Source of the DNA: CANHBY01 sp046342195
Lineage (GTDB): Bacteria > Pseudomonadota > Gammaproteobacteria > Burkholderiales > Burkholderiaceae_C
Length of the DNA stretch: 64,000 nucleotides
Assembly: GCA_046342195.1 (NCBI GenBank)
Contig: JBKDQE010000042.1
Span: forward strand, 82,406 to 146,405
Reading direction: 5' to 3'
The position numbers and the translations under genes are program-made. The notes under the pieces are model-generated. The model did no database searches. It was not told the DNA's origin and saw only the letters and a list, made by a program, of their open reading frames with translations. Each line of letters starts with the position of its first letter. Positions within the stretch are counted from its first letter, which is position 1. Below are positions 44,812 through 53,277 of the stretch, piece by piece.

Positions 44812-46899
44812 TCAGGCTGCTTTTGGCAGTTGAATGACGCGGTCGGTGCCTGCGGTCATGCCAGGGCGGTGGGCGATGCTGACACGGGTGATTTGCAAAT
44901 TGCGCAAGCTGAGGTTGATGTTGCGTTCGTTGTCAACGTCCAGATGGGCGGTACCTTCATCCATGAATAAAATGCGGGGGGTGCGGTAAAGTGCCCGGGC
45001 CAGCAGGATGCGCTGCTTTTGCCCCCCTGAGAGAGAGCTTCCCATGTCACCCACCAAGCTCTCATAGCCCATGGGCTTGGCCATGATTTCTTCATGAACC
45101 CCGGCCAATGTGGCGGCACGAACCATGCGTTCTTGATCATACTCATGATCAAAAAAGCAAATGTTTTCAGTGATGGAGCCCGATAGAAGAACATCTTCTT
45201 GCATCACCGCAGACACCTGTTCCCGATAGGCGCGGGTTCCCAAGGATGTCATTGAAAAGCCATCAATCAAAACCTCTCCAGAGCTGGGCTCAAGCAAACC
45301 CAGCATGATTTTGATCAGTGTGGTTTTGCCGCTGCCCGAAGGACCGCTGATGGTAACAAACTCACCAGGTTCGATACGCAAGCTGAGATTGTCAAGAACG
45401 AAGCGATCAAGCGCAGAGTAGCGGAATGATACGTTGCGCAGTTCAATGGCCCCTGTGAGGGGCCGGGCCAGTGAGCGGGCTTGATCGTGCCCCGGTTCAA
45501 CGGGGGTCAGGGCAATATCAGCCACTCGCTCAAGATGCAAACCAAGCAATTTGAGGTCAATGGCGCGTTCGATCAGGGCCAAGGTTTTGCTGATAAAGTG
45601 CTGTTTATAAGCCATGAAACTGAAAATCATGCCGATGCTCAGGGTATTATCCAAGGCCAGCCGCGAAGCCAGCCACACGGTCAAGATGTTTTCCAGGCCG
45701 AAAATCAGGTTGTTGAGGGCCTGAAACCCGATTCGGGTATGGCCTACCCGCACATTGCTGCTCACCACTTCTGAAAAACGGTTGAGCCATTGTCCCTCGC
45801 GTTCGATTTCGCGGTTAAACAGTTTGATGGCCTGCAGCCCTCGAATGGTTTCAAGAAATGTCGAGTTTTCCTGGGCTTTGGCGGCAATGGCTTCTTCATT
45901 GCGTTGGCGCAGGGTGTGGAACAAGCCCCAGCGCAGCAACATATAAAGCGCCAGAGCCGTCAAAGGAACCGCGGCCAGCAGCGGGCTGTAAACCATGATC
46001 ATGATCAGGGTGGCCAAAGCCATCACGCCATCAATCAAAGACACAATCAGCCCTTCGGCCAATAAATGACGCACCGGCTCCAGCGAGCCAAAGCGTGACA
46101 ACACGTCTCCGACATGCCGCTTTTCGAACCACGCCATGGGCAGCTGAAGCAGGTGTCTGAACAGCCTTGCATTCATGCCGTAGTGCAGTGCGTTTTGTAC
46201 CATGAGCAACACATAAGAGCGCAGCGTTGAAGTGGCCACCGAGATCAGCATCAGCAAGCCAAAGCCCATGGCCAACACGGTGAGTAAATCAGCGTCACCG
46301 CGGGCAATTACCTCATCAACCGACAATTGAAGATAAAACGGTGCTGAAATGGCCAATACTTCCAGAATCACCGAAAGGGCAAAAACCTGGCTCAAAGGGT
46401 TCATCAGGCCTTGGGCCTGACTGAAAAAGTTGGACAGGGGCAGGGCGGCCCGCTCGTCCTTGGCTTCGAAAGCCACACTAGGAGACAGTTCCAGGGCCAC
46501 GCCAGTGATGTGTTGTGAGGCTTCCTGGTGTGAAATCAGAAGTTCGCCTCGGGCGGGGTCATGGATGGCCAAGCCCTGTTTTTTGACGGCACGCAGCACT
46601 ACAAAGTGCTTGAATTCCCAGTGCAAAATGGCTGGTAATTTGAGTTGTGGCAAATCTTCCATTTCGAGGCGCAGGGGACGGCATGCCAAACCCAATTGGG
46701 AGGCAATTTGTACCAAGCCGCGCAAGGTGATGCCACTTAGTGAAACCGGGTAGCGTCGGCGCAGGGTGTTGAGATCAATTTGATGGCCATGAAATGATGC
46801 CACCATCGCCAAGCAGGCCAGACCGCACTCGGCGGCCTCGCTTTGCCGGATCAAGGGCAGATGATGCCTGCGATGTTGGAAGGCAAAGGTGGCGGACAT
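44812..46899 (-). CDS. Peptidase-containing ABC exporter (C39 peptidase, permease, ATPase)
   Basis: A 695-residue protein from the ATG at 46899, whose A overlaps the TGA of the hlyD-like gene. The C39 peptidase domain (1-140) has Gln19 and the nucleophile Cys25 in RQSEAAECGLACLAM, the His in LHWEFKHFVVL and the Asp in IHDPARG. A six-helix membrane domain follows (about 165-450). The ATPase has Walker A SGPSGSGKTTLIKIM, signature LSGGQKQRILLARAL and Walker B ILFMDEGTAHLD. Such exporters cut double-glycine leader peptides and secrete the mature peptide. The residue after Walker B Asp is Glu, so ATPase should be active. The likely substrate is the precursor at 48253-48456. A TolC partner must lie elsewhere. 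Confidence 0.93.
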   Translation of the reverse strand: MSATFAFQHRRHHLPLIRQSEAAECGLACLAMVASFHGHQIDLNTLRRRYPVSLSGITLRGLVQIASQLGLACRPLRLEMEDLPQLKLPAILHWEFKHFVVLRAVKKQGLAIHDPARGELLISHQEASQHITGVALELSPSVAFEAKDERAALPLSNFFSQAQGLMNPLSQVFALSVILEVLAISAPFYLQLSVDEVIARGDADLLTVLAMGFGLLMLISVATSTLRSYVLLMVQNALHYGMNARLFRHLLQLPMAWFEKRHVGDVLSRFGSLEPVRHLLAEGLIVSLIDGVMALATLIMIMVYSPLLAAVPLTALALYMLLRWGLFHTLRQRNEEAIAAKAQENSTFLETIRGLQAIKLFNREIEREGQWLNRFSEVVSSNVRVGHTRIGFQALNNLIFGLENILTVWLASRLALDNTLSIGMIFSFMAYKQHFISKTLALIERAIDLKLLGLHLERVADIALTPVEPGHDQARSLARPLTGAIELRNVSFRYSALDRFVLDNLSLRIEPGEFVTISGPSGSGKTTLIKIMLGLLEPSSGEVLIDGFSMTSLGTRAYREQVSAVMQEDVLLSGSITENICFFDHEYDQERMVRAATLAGVHEEIMAKPMGYESLVGDMGSSLSGGQKQRILLARALYRTPRILFMDEGTAHLDVDNERNINLSLRNLQITRVSIAHRPGMTAGTDRVIQLPKAA

Positions 46900-48161
46900 C
46901 ACGAGTGAGACACTCTTTGCCCGGCGCTTTTGAAGGGCTTGAGTATCCAATCCATCAGGGGGCGTCGATCCAGCACGATATCGGCTCGCAAAAGCATGTC
47001 GGTTTGCAGGGCCACGCGCTCGCCATCGGCGTCAACATCCGGGCGGTTCAGCGCGACGGTCACCCTGTAGGCGGGTTCTTTTAAGCTGATCGGGCCGGCA
47101 GCATCGCGGGCGGTCAGCACCGTGCGCGAAACCTGCAACACCTTGCCCCCATAAGTACCAAAGTTTTGGTACGGAAATGCGTCATACAGTAGCTTGACGT
47201 CTTGCCCGGGTCTGATGAAACCAATCGAGCGAGTGGGCACAAAAAGCTCGGCTTGTAGCCTTGAATGGCCGGGCACCACCGTGGCCAAAAGGAGGCGCGG
47301 TTCGGCCATCTGGCCCACCGTGGCCTGCACACCCGACACTCTTCCTCGAATCGGTGAGAGGATCACATAGGCTCCGCGTCCACTGATTTCAGCACTGCGC
47401 TGTTCAATCACCGAGGCCTCGCCCTGTAAAACGCGCAGGCGTTCGGTGGACGTGGCTGGCAGTTGCTCAAGGGCAAATTGCTGTTCGCTCAGTTGGCTGT
47501 GCCGCACTGTTTGTTGTTGCAAGAGGCCGGCAAGAGACTGTTTCTGTTCTAACAATTCGGCCCGGCGTCGATCGGTGTCTGCGCCCGACACAAAGCCCTG
47601 GGCCTTGAGCATTTCGCCATTTGTCAGCTGACGTTCAGCAATCTGGATGCGTTCTTCTTGCGATGCAATTTGAAGCGCCAGATGATGGATCTCTGAGCGT
47701 GTGCCGGTGATGAGTGACTCGAGCCGCAAGCGGTCAATGTGGGCCCGCTGGGTTTCAGCGGCAATTTGTTGTGATAATCGGTTTCCCTGCTCCTGCAAGG
47801 CGTTGAGAACCATGGCATTGACATCGCGTCCATTGGCCGCAATTTGCGCGGTATCAATCGAAAACAGGGCTTGGCCCGCATCCACCTCGTCGCCCTCCTT
47901 GGCATGAACCACGGCCACCACTCCGGTTTGGCTGGCATGAATGCGTGCGGTTCCAGAGGCCGGAGCCAGGTAGCCGGGCACAGTTTCTTTTCGTGCGTAG
48001 GGGGCCTGGAGTAAAAAAAAGAGCATGGCCAGTACGCTGGCTGTCAATAACCAAACCAGCCGCCGCACCCCGGGGGGCTGAACCCATGCCACTTGACCCC
48101 AATAGAACCTGTCTTGAGTAAATTGGGTGGCTGCCGGCCTGAACAGCGGTGTGGGCTGCAT
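46899..48161 (-). CDS. HlyD-family periplasmic adaptor of the peptide exporter
   Basis: A 420-residue membrane fusion protein. There is one N-terminal membrane segment at about residues 33-50 (RLVWLLTASVLAMLFFLLQAPY). A lipoyl half-motif TGVVAVVHAKEGDEVDAGQALFSID follows. A long coiled-coil hairpin (about 115-240) includes QEERIQIAERQLTNGEMLKAQGFVSGADTDRRRAELLEQ. A second lipoyl and beta-barrel region includes YVILSPIRGRVSGVQATVGQM. It would bridge the ABC exporter to a TolC-type channel. Its stop overlaps the exporter start (TGATG), which fits coupled translation. Its start is 92 bp downstream of the small precursor gene, with a hairpin between. Confidence 0.9.
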   Translation of the reverse strand: MQPTPLFRPAATQFTQDRFYWGQVAWVQPPGVRRLVWLLTASVLAMLFFLLQAPYARKETVPGYLAPASGTARIHASQTGVVAVVHAKEGDEVDAGQALFSIDTAQIAANGRDVNAMVLNALQEQGNRLSQQIAAETQRAHIDRLRLESLITGTRSEIHHLALQIASQEERIQIAERQLTNGEMLKAQGFVSGADTDRRRAELLEQKQSLAGLLQQQTVRHSQLSEQQFALEQLPATSTERLRVLQGEASVIEQRSAEISGRGAYVILSPIRGRVSGVQATVGQMAEPRLLLATVVPGHSRLQAELFVPTRSIGFIRPGQDVKLLYDAFPYQNFGTYGGKVLQVSRTVLTARDAAGPISLKEPAYRVTVALNRPDVDADGERVALQTDMLLRADIVLDRRPLMDWILKPFKSAGQRVSHS

Positions 48162-48180
48162 GGTTGATTCCCGCGATCAA

Positions 48181-48202
48181 AAGAGGCTCCCGGGAGCCTC
48201 TT
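48181..48202 (-). terminator. Perfect palindromic hairpin between precursor gene and adaptor gene
   Basis: A perfect inverted repeat with arms AAGAGGCTCCC and GGGAGCCTCTT and no loop bases beyond the central pairs. On the minus strand it is followed by TT and then GATCG, giving four T in a row. It lies after the precursor stop and before the adaptor ATG. This is the place for an attenuator or 3'-end stabiliser that gives much more precursor mRNA than transporter mRNA. Confidence 0.65.
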
Positions 48203-48252
48203 ATCACTTCTTTATGGGAAACTTTTTGACATTTCCCTCTTCACATGGTCAC

Positions 48253-48456
48253 TCAGACGGGTGGAAAAGGTGGCTCTTCGGGCTTGCCGAGAACACCATA
48301 CGCATTGCCCTGCCCGTTTTGTCCGGGAGAGAGCAAATTGCCGCATTCATCACGGGTCCAACCCGTTTTTTTGCCGTTGTCGTTGGCAGTTTCCGGCGGA
48401 CAACAACCACCAAAAACAGCATCCATCATGACTTCATCCAATTGAATCATGGACAT
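48253..48456 (-). CDS. Double-glycine-leader peptide precursor, class II microcin-like
   Basis: A 67-residue product with a very strong SD (AAGGAGGA, 5 bases before the ATG). The first 17 residues, MSMIQLDEVMMDAVFGG, fit a double-glycine leader: Leu at -12, Met at -7, Val at -4, Gly-Gly at -2 and -1. Cleavage would release a 50-residue peptide beginning CCPPETANDNGKK. That peptide has three cysteines (two adjacent at its N-terminus, one in the middle in RDECGN) and a Gly/Pro-rich tail ending EEPPFPPV. It lies directly upstream of an HlyD adaptor and a C39 exporter on the same strand. Gram-negative class II microcins have this layout and size. No immunity gene was recognised, so a signalling or other secreted peptide is also possible. 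I know no homologue. Confidence 0.72.
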   Translation of the reverse strand: MSMIQLDEVMMDAVFGGCCPPETANDNGKKTGWTRDECGNLLSPGQNGQGNAYGVLGKPEEPPFPPV

Positions 48457-48673
48457 GTCTTCCTCCTTTTAAACGTGGCAATTTAGGCCACACGGAGATT
48501 TTTCAGGCAAGTCTTCTTGGCCGCAAGCCTTGAAACGGCTTCGATTGTTTGACATCAATTCAGGCTTCAAATAAGACAATATACAGGCTAAACTTGGCCT
48601 GGCCTTGAGCAGAGTCAAGGCAATCCTCTCGCCCGGTCATGCTGGGTGTAGTCGCAGCAGTTTGAGATCGTTT

Positions 48674-49450
48674 TCAATCAGGCAGGCGGCGCCGAAAAAC
48701 CCAGCGTTGCTCGTCTGAAGCTTCTGGGTTGAAGCGATAGCCTTCGTGCTCAAAAGTTTGTAAGGCAACAGCATCATTGATGCGATTTTGAATGGCATGA
48801 CGAGCCATCAGGCCCCGGGCGCGTTTGGCATAAAAACTGATCACCTTGTAAGCTGAACCTTTCCAGTCTTCAAAGACTATCTCCAGCACAGGAGACTTGA
48901 GGGCTTTGCGACCAATGGCTTTGAAGTATTCCTGGGAAGCCAGGTTGATGATGAGGGGTTCTGCCTCGCTGGAGAGGCGGTCATTGAGCGCTTCGGCCAA
49001 AGAGTCGCCCCAGAATTCATATAAATTTTTCCCTCGTGAGGTTGGCAAGGCGGTCCCCATTTCGAGGCGATAAGGCTGCATCGAATCCAGAGGCCTGAGC
49101 AGGCCATATAAGCCGCTCAGGATCACCATGTGTTGCTGGGCCCAGTTGAGGTCAGCGGCGTCAAGTGACGCGGCATCCAGGCCCTCGTAGACGTCGCCAT
49201 TGAAGGCGAGCAAAGCGGGCTTGCTGTTGGCTTCAGTGCATACCGGGCTCCATTGGTCGTAGCGTTCAAGATTGAGCTCAGCCAAGGCCGGAGAAAGATT
49301 CATCAGGCTGCACAGTTGATCTTTGGAATATGTTCTGAGATTTTGAATCAGTGTGGCCGACTCTTCAATGAAGCCAGGTGTGCTGCAGGCGTCCACCGCT
49401 GCGGGTGTGTCGTAATTCAGTGTTTTGGCGGGCGATAGAAGGAAAATCAT
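48674..49450 (-). CDS. yaaA: Peroxide stress protein YaaA (DUF328)
   Basis: A 258-residue protein with the YaaA start MIFLLSPAKTLNYDTP. Further conserved blocks are AFNGDVYEGLDAASL, ILSGLYGLLRPLDSMQPYRLEMG, LINLASQEYFKAI and VISFYAKRARGLMARHAIQ. E. coli YaaA is induced by OxyR and lowers free iron and DNA damage under peroxide; the fold binds DNA. Length equals the family (about 258). It lies downstream of polA on the same strand, with 113 bp between that includes a REP-like element. Confidence 0.94.
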   Translation of the reverse strand: MIFLLSPAKTLNYDTPAAVDACSTPGFIEESATLIQNLRTYSKDQLCSLMNLSPALAELNLERYDQWSPVCTEANSKPALLAFNGDVYEGLDAASLDAADLNWAQQHMVILSGLYGLLRPLDSMQPYRLEMGTALPTSRGKNLYEFWGDSLAEALNDRLSSEAEPLIINLASQEYFKAIGRKALKSPVLEIVFEDWKGSAYKVISFYAKRARGLMARHAIQNRINDAVALQTFEHEGYRFNPEASDEQRWVFRRRLPD

Positions 49451-49535
49451 GGAGAAAAACTCACAATGTTGAAGATGAACGCAGCCGTCGTCATGCCTGC
49501 GTACAGTCGCAGCATCCAGGAAATTTGTGCCAATC

Positions 49536-49567
49536 GCACTGGCATCTTTAGTGTGAACAGGCCCTAA
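49536..49567. repeat. REP-like element copy overlapping the polA stop
   Basis: GCACTGGCATCTTTAGTGTG followed by AACAGGCCCTAA matches the right half of the palindrome at 30422-30474 with few changes. The polA stop codon (TAG at 49566-49564, minus strand) lies inside it. This repeats the situation at 2429-2450, where an element copy also contains a stop codon. It lies between polA and yaaA. Confidence 0.6.
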
Positions 49568-52386
49568 TGCGCCTCCTCCCAGTGGTGTCCTTCCCCGATC
49601 TCGGCGATCAAGGGAATTTTTAATTCAGCCACGCCGGCCATGATGCGTGGAATATGGTGGCGCCCCCATTCGAGTTCTTGGTTGGGCACCTCCAGCACCA
49701 GTTCATCATGAACTTGCATCACCATGCGGCTTTGGAGTTGGTGCGTATCGATTTCCTGCTGTATTTTGATCATCGCCAGTTTAATGAGGTCTGCCGCGGT
49801 GCCTTGCATGGGGGCATTGATGGCAGCACGTTCGGCGGCGCTGCGCCTGGGGCCGTTAGGACTGTTGATCTCGGGCAGCCAGAGTCGGCGGCCAAAGATG
49901 GTTTCCACATAGCCTTGTGCTTTGGCTTGTGCACGGGTGCTGTCCATGTAGTTTTTGACGCCCGGGTAACGGCTGAAATAGCGATCGATATAGTGGCTGG
50001 CTGCATGGCGTTCAATGCCGAGGTTCGAGGCCAGGCCAAAGGCGCTCATGCCGTAGATCAGACCGAAGTTGATAACCTTGGCGTAGCGGCGTTGCTCGCT
50101 GGTGACATCCTGCGGAGTCACGCCAAAAATTTCGGCGGCGGTGGCACGATGCACGTCTTGCCCTTGGGCGAAGGCCGCCAGCAAGTTGCGGTCTTCACTG
50201 AGGTGGGCCATGATGCGCAGTTCAATCTGGGAGTAATCGGCACTCAGCAATTGGTGCCCCGGCGGGGCGATGAAGGCTGTTCGTATACGCCGGCCCTCGG
50301 GGGTGCGCACCGGAATGTTTTGAAGGTTGGGCTCATTGCTTGACAAACGTCCCGTGACAGCAACGGCCTGCTCGTAGGTGGTATGAACCCGCCCTGTGTG
50401 CGGGTGGATCATGTGGGGCAGTTTGTCGGTGTAGGTGCTTTTGAGCTTGGCGAGGCTTCGGTAGGCCAGCAGTTTGGCCGGAAGCGGGTAATCCAGGGCG
50501 AGTTTTTCAAGCACCTCTTCGTCGGTACTGGGCGCCCCCGTGGCTGTTTTTTTAATGATGGGCAGCTTTTGCTGATGAAAAAGAATGTCTCCGATTTGTT
50601 TGGGTGAGCCCAGATTAAAAGCTTGGCCGGCCAAAGCGTGGGCCTCTTGCTCCAGAATATGCAGGCGCTCACCGAGGTCCCGGCTTTGCAGGGCCAGCAG
50701 GGCAGGGTCGATCAACACACCGCTGCGCTCCATATGTTGCAGCACGTGGGCCAAGGGGATCTCCATCTCAGAATAGATGCGCTGAAGCCTGGGCTCGGCC
50801 TGCAAGCAAGGCATTAAAACCTCATGAACATGGAGGGTCATGTCGCTGTTTTCGCTGGCGTAATGCGCCGCGCGTGGAATATCGACCTGCGAGAAGGAAA
50901 TTTGATGCGCACCCTTGCCGCACAGATCTTCATAACTGACACCTTTTCGGCCTAAATGTCGATCGGCCAGGCTTTGCAAGCCATGCGGTTTGTGAGCCTC
51001 AAGTACATAGCTTTGTAATAGGGTGTCGTGTACATAACCTTGAACCCGAATGCCTGCATTTTCAAACACATGCAGATCAAATTTGATGTTTTGGCCGACC
51101 TTGGCTGCCAAGGGGTCTTCCAGCCAAGGGCGCAGATTACCTAGAACATGGTCAAGGGTCAGCTGCTCAGGGGCACCAGGGTAATCGTGTCGCAAGGGGA
51201 TGTAGGCCCCTTCGCCCGGCTTCACACTCAAGGAAATACCAATCAGCCTGGCCTGCATGGCGTCCAGCGAATCGGTTTTGGTGTTGAGGGCGCACAGAGG
51301 GGCAGCGCGAATTTTTTGCAGCCAGTGTTGCAGCGCTTGAGGCGTGAGAATCGTGTCGTCATGCCGTTCGGTCAGTGGAGCGGGAAAGTCAGTGGAGGCT
51401 TCTGTGAGGGATCTGGCCCGGGGGGCTTGAGTGGGCTCTCGAGGGGCAAAGAGTGAGGCAGTCTGGCCGGCTTGGGCCTCTAGCTCACGGGCCCAGGTTT
51501 TGAAGTTGAACCGTGTATAAAAAGCGAGCAGGGCGGTTTGATCGGGCTCTTGGAAAGCCAGTGCGCTGATCATCGGCCAGCCCTTCAGATACCCAGCAAG
51601 GTCACAATCGGTTTTTACGGTTACTAATCGGCGCGCCTGGGGAAGCCAATCCAGGGCTTTGCGCAGATTGTCTCCTGCCACGCCTTTCATATGGCCTGAC
51701 GCGGCGATGACGCCTTCCAATGATCCGTATTCACGGATCCATTTGGCGGCGGTTTTGGGCCCCACCTTGTCAACGCCTGGAACGTTGTCAACAGCATCTC
51801 CTACCAATGTGAGGTAGTCGACTATTTTTTCAGGCGCAACACCAAACCTGGCCGAGACTCCAGCTTCATCCAGCATTTCATTGCTCATGGTGTTGATCAG
51901 GGTCACTTGGGGGTTGACCAATTGCGCCAAGTCTTTGTCGCCGGTAGAGATCACCACGTGATGCCCCATCTGTGCGGCCACGCGAGCCAGTGTGCCGATG
52001 GCGTCATCAGCTTCAATCCCAGGCACCATCAAGACGGGCCAACCCAATAGCTTCACGACTTCATGGATGGGCTCAATCTGCTGCACCAAAGCCTCAGGCA
52101 TGGGGCTGCGATGGGCTTTATAGTCTGAGTACCACTCGTCACGAAAGGTAGGGCCCTTGGCATCAAAAACACAGGCGGCATGGTTGGCCTGAACTTGCTC
52201 CCGAAGGCGCTTCATCATGGCCACCATACCGTGAATGGCTCCTGTAGGAAACCCCTCCGAGCTGCGCAAATCAGGCAGCGCATGAAAAGCTCTGTAGAGG
52301 TAACTGGAGCCATCGACGAGAAGGAGCTTGTGCCCGCTGTATGGCTGAGTGGCGGGTGGGGGAGGGGGGATCTCGTTGGATGTCAT
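49564..52386 (-). CDS. polA: DNA polymerase I with degenerate proofreading site
   Basis: A 940-residue protein from the ATG at 52386 (MTSNEIPPPPP). The 5' nuclease domain (about 18-290) has LLLVDGSSYLYRAFHALP, FDAKGPTFRDEWY and GVDKVGPKTAAKW. The polymerase domain has YSQIELRIMAHLSEDRNLLAAF, RRYAKVINFGLIYGMSAFGLA and MQVHDELVLEV. In the 3'-5' exonuclease domain the catalytic carboxylates of the E. coli enzyme are changed: FDTETDS is LNTKTDS here (Asn368, Lys370), and the last Asp of Y-x3-D is Asn513. Only Asp437 remains. Proofreading is therefore predicted to be lost, while repair synthesis and Okazaki processing should remain. Confidence 0.96.
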   Translation of the reverse strand: MTSNEIPPPPPATQPYSGHKLLLVDGSSYLYRAFHALPDLRSSEGFPTGAIHGMVAMMKRLREQVQANHAACVFDAKGPTFRDEWYSDYKAHRSPMPEALVQQIEPIHEVVKLLGWPVLMVPGIEADDAIGTLARVAAQMGHHVVISTGDKDLAQLVNPQVTLINTMSNEMLDEAGVSARFGVAPEKIVDYLTLVGDAVDNVPGVDKVGPKTAAKWIREYGSLEGVIAASGHMKGVAGDNLRKALDWLPQARRLVTVKTDCDLAGYLKGWPMISALAFQEPDQTALLAFYTRFNFKTWARELEAQAGQTASLFAPREPTQAPRARSLTEASTDFPAPLTERHDDTILTPQALQHWLQKIRAAPLCALNTKTDSLDAMQARLIGISLSVKPGEGAYIPLRHDYPGAPEQLTLDHVLGNLRPWLEDPLAAKVGQNIKFDLHVFENAGIRVQGYVHDTLLQSYVLEAHKPHGLQSLADRHLGRKGVSYEDLCGKGAHQISFSQVDIPRAAHYASENSDMTLHVHEVLMPCLQAEPRLQRIYSEMEIPLAHVLQHMERSGVLIDPALLALQSRDLGERLHILEQEAHALAGQAFNLGSPKQIGDILFHQQKLPIIKKTATGAPSTDEEVLEKLALDYPLPAKLLAYRSLAKLKSTYTDKLPHMIHPHTGRVHTTYEQAVAVTGRLSSNEPNLQNIPVRTPEGRRIRTAFIAPPGHQLLSADYSQIELRIMAHLSEDRNLLAAFAQGQDVHRATAAEIFGVTPQDVTSEQRRYAKVINFGLIYGMSAFGLASNLGIERHAASHYIDRYFSRYPGVKNYMDSTRAQAKAQGYVETIFGRRLWLPEINSPNGPRRSAAERAAINAPMQGTAADLIKLAMIKIQQEIDTHQLQSRMVMQVHDELVLEVPNQELEWGRHHIPRIMAGVAELKIPLIAEIGEGHHWEEAH

Positions 52387-52628
52387 GCACTTATTTTGAC
52401 ATCCTTGGGAACTGACCTTGCCCCTATTTCCCGTAGACATTAGCCAGAGATTGACGCGGCTTTTTTACGCTGTGCCGTGAACCAGCCTGGTTCAAATGGC
52501 ATCGGGCTGACGTCGCCCAGTGAAGAATGTTGCCTGCTGTGATGTTAAAAAGCGATCCAGTCCATGCAAGGACTTGAGCTCGACGGCCTGCTACCAGTAC
52601 CGTTTGTCTTGCATGATCTGGTGAAAGA
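52387..52628. other. Intergenic region upstream of polA
   Basis: 242 bp that must carry the polA promoter (minus strand). I see no strong promoter, no RNA gene and no credible frame. It leads into the repeat region at 52629. Confidence 0.4.
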
Positions 52629-52964
52629 GATTGCGGGTCAAGCCCGCAATGACGCGGGGGGTATCATGGCAGGCTTGACGACCTCCCCGGTCATTGCGGA
52701 CTTCACCCCTCCCGTCATTGCGGACTTCACCCCTCCCGCGTCATTGCGGGCTTCACCCCTCCCGCGTCATTGCGGACTTCACCCCTCCCGCGTCATTGCG
52801 GACTTCACCCCCCCCGCGTCATTGCGGACTTCACCCCTCCCGTCATTGCGGGCTTGACCCTTCCCGCGTCATTGCGGGCTTGACCCCTCCCGTCATTGCG
52901 GACTTCACCCCTCCCGTCATTGCGGACTTCACCCCTCCCGTCATTGCGGGCTTGACCCGCAATC
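52629..52964. repeat. Minisatellite (24/26-bp units) flanked by a perfect 25-bp inverted repeat
   Basis: The 25-bp sequence at 52629-52653 (starting GATTGCGGGTCAAGC) is the exact reverse complement of 52940-52964 (starting GTCATTGCGGGCTTG). Between them, 52690-52939 is ten head-to-tail units of 24 or 26 bp, each starting GTCATTGCGG and ending CCCCTCCC or CCCCTCCCGC. Units differ by a few substitutions. The first half of each unit copies half of the flanking repeat, so the array probably grew from that palindrome by slippage. Open frames through it encode only repeats and are not genes. Confidence 0.9.
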
Positions 52965-52980
52965 TTGGTGGAGCGCAGAC

Positions 52981-53265
52981 ATGAGCAAACAAGCCTTCGT
53001 TGACTTCATGGCAAGCCCAAAAAATACCGCCTTCTACGTGGGTGTGACCGGCAACCTTTTACGCCGCGTGGCCGAGCACAAAGGTCGCAATAAAAACGGC
53101 GAAGCCAAGGCGGTTCGGCAGGATGTCGCTTCGTTCGAGGAGACCCAAAAAACACTGGCCTTGCTGAAGATCCTTGCGCTGGGGAATCAGCATGTGGCCG
53201 CTGGCAAGGTCAAACCGGCAGATAACGTTGTTGCCCGCCTCCGCGCCCAGCGAGCCTCCGTCTGA
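52981..53265 (+). CDS. GIY-YIG-like N-terminus joined to an antitoxin-like tail (probable chimera)
   Basis: A 94-residue frame. Residues 11-35 (MASPKNTAFYVGVTGNLLRRVAEHK) match the start of single-domain GIY-YIG nucleases, where YIG is usually written YVGVTG and the Arg is catalytic. After KGRNKNG the expected nuclease remainder (about 60 residues with the catalytic Glu) is absent. Instead residues 42-94 (VRQDVASFEETQKTLALLKILALGNQHVAAGKVKPADNVVARLRAQR) resemble the tails of Phd/YefM-type antitoxins. This looks like a deletion fusion of two genes, probably without nuclease activity. It sits directly after the minisatellite and before the CRISPR trailer. Confidence 0.5.
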   Translation: MSKQAFVDFMASPKNTAFYVGVTGNLLRRVAEHKGRNKNGEAKAVRQDVASFEETQKTLALLKILALGNQHVAAGKVKPADNVVARLRAQRASV

Positions 53266-53277
53266 TGGCAAGCATAC

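Noticed and set aside
52564..52984. Two open frames rich in ADFTPP or RTSPLP repeats
   Set aside because: They are translations of the minisatellite, with no start context and no family resemblance.
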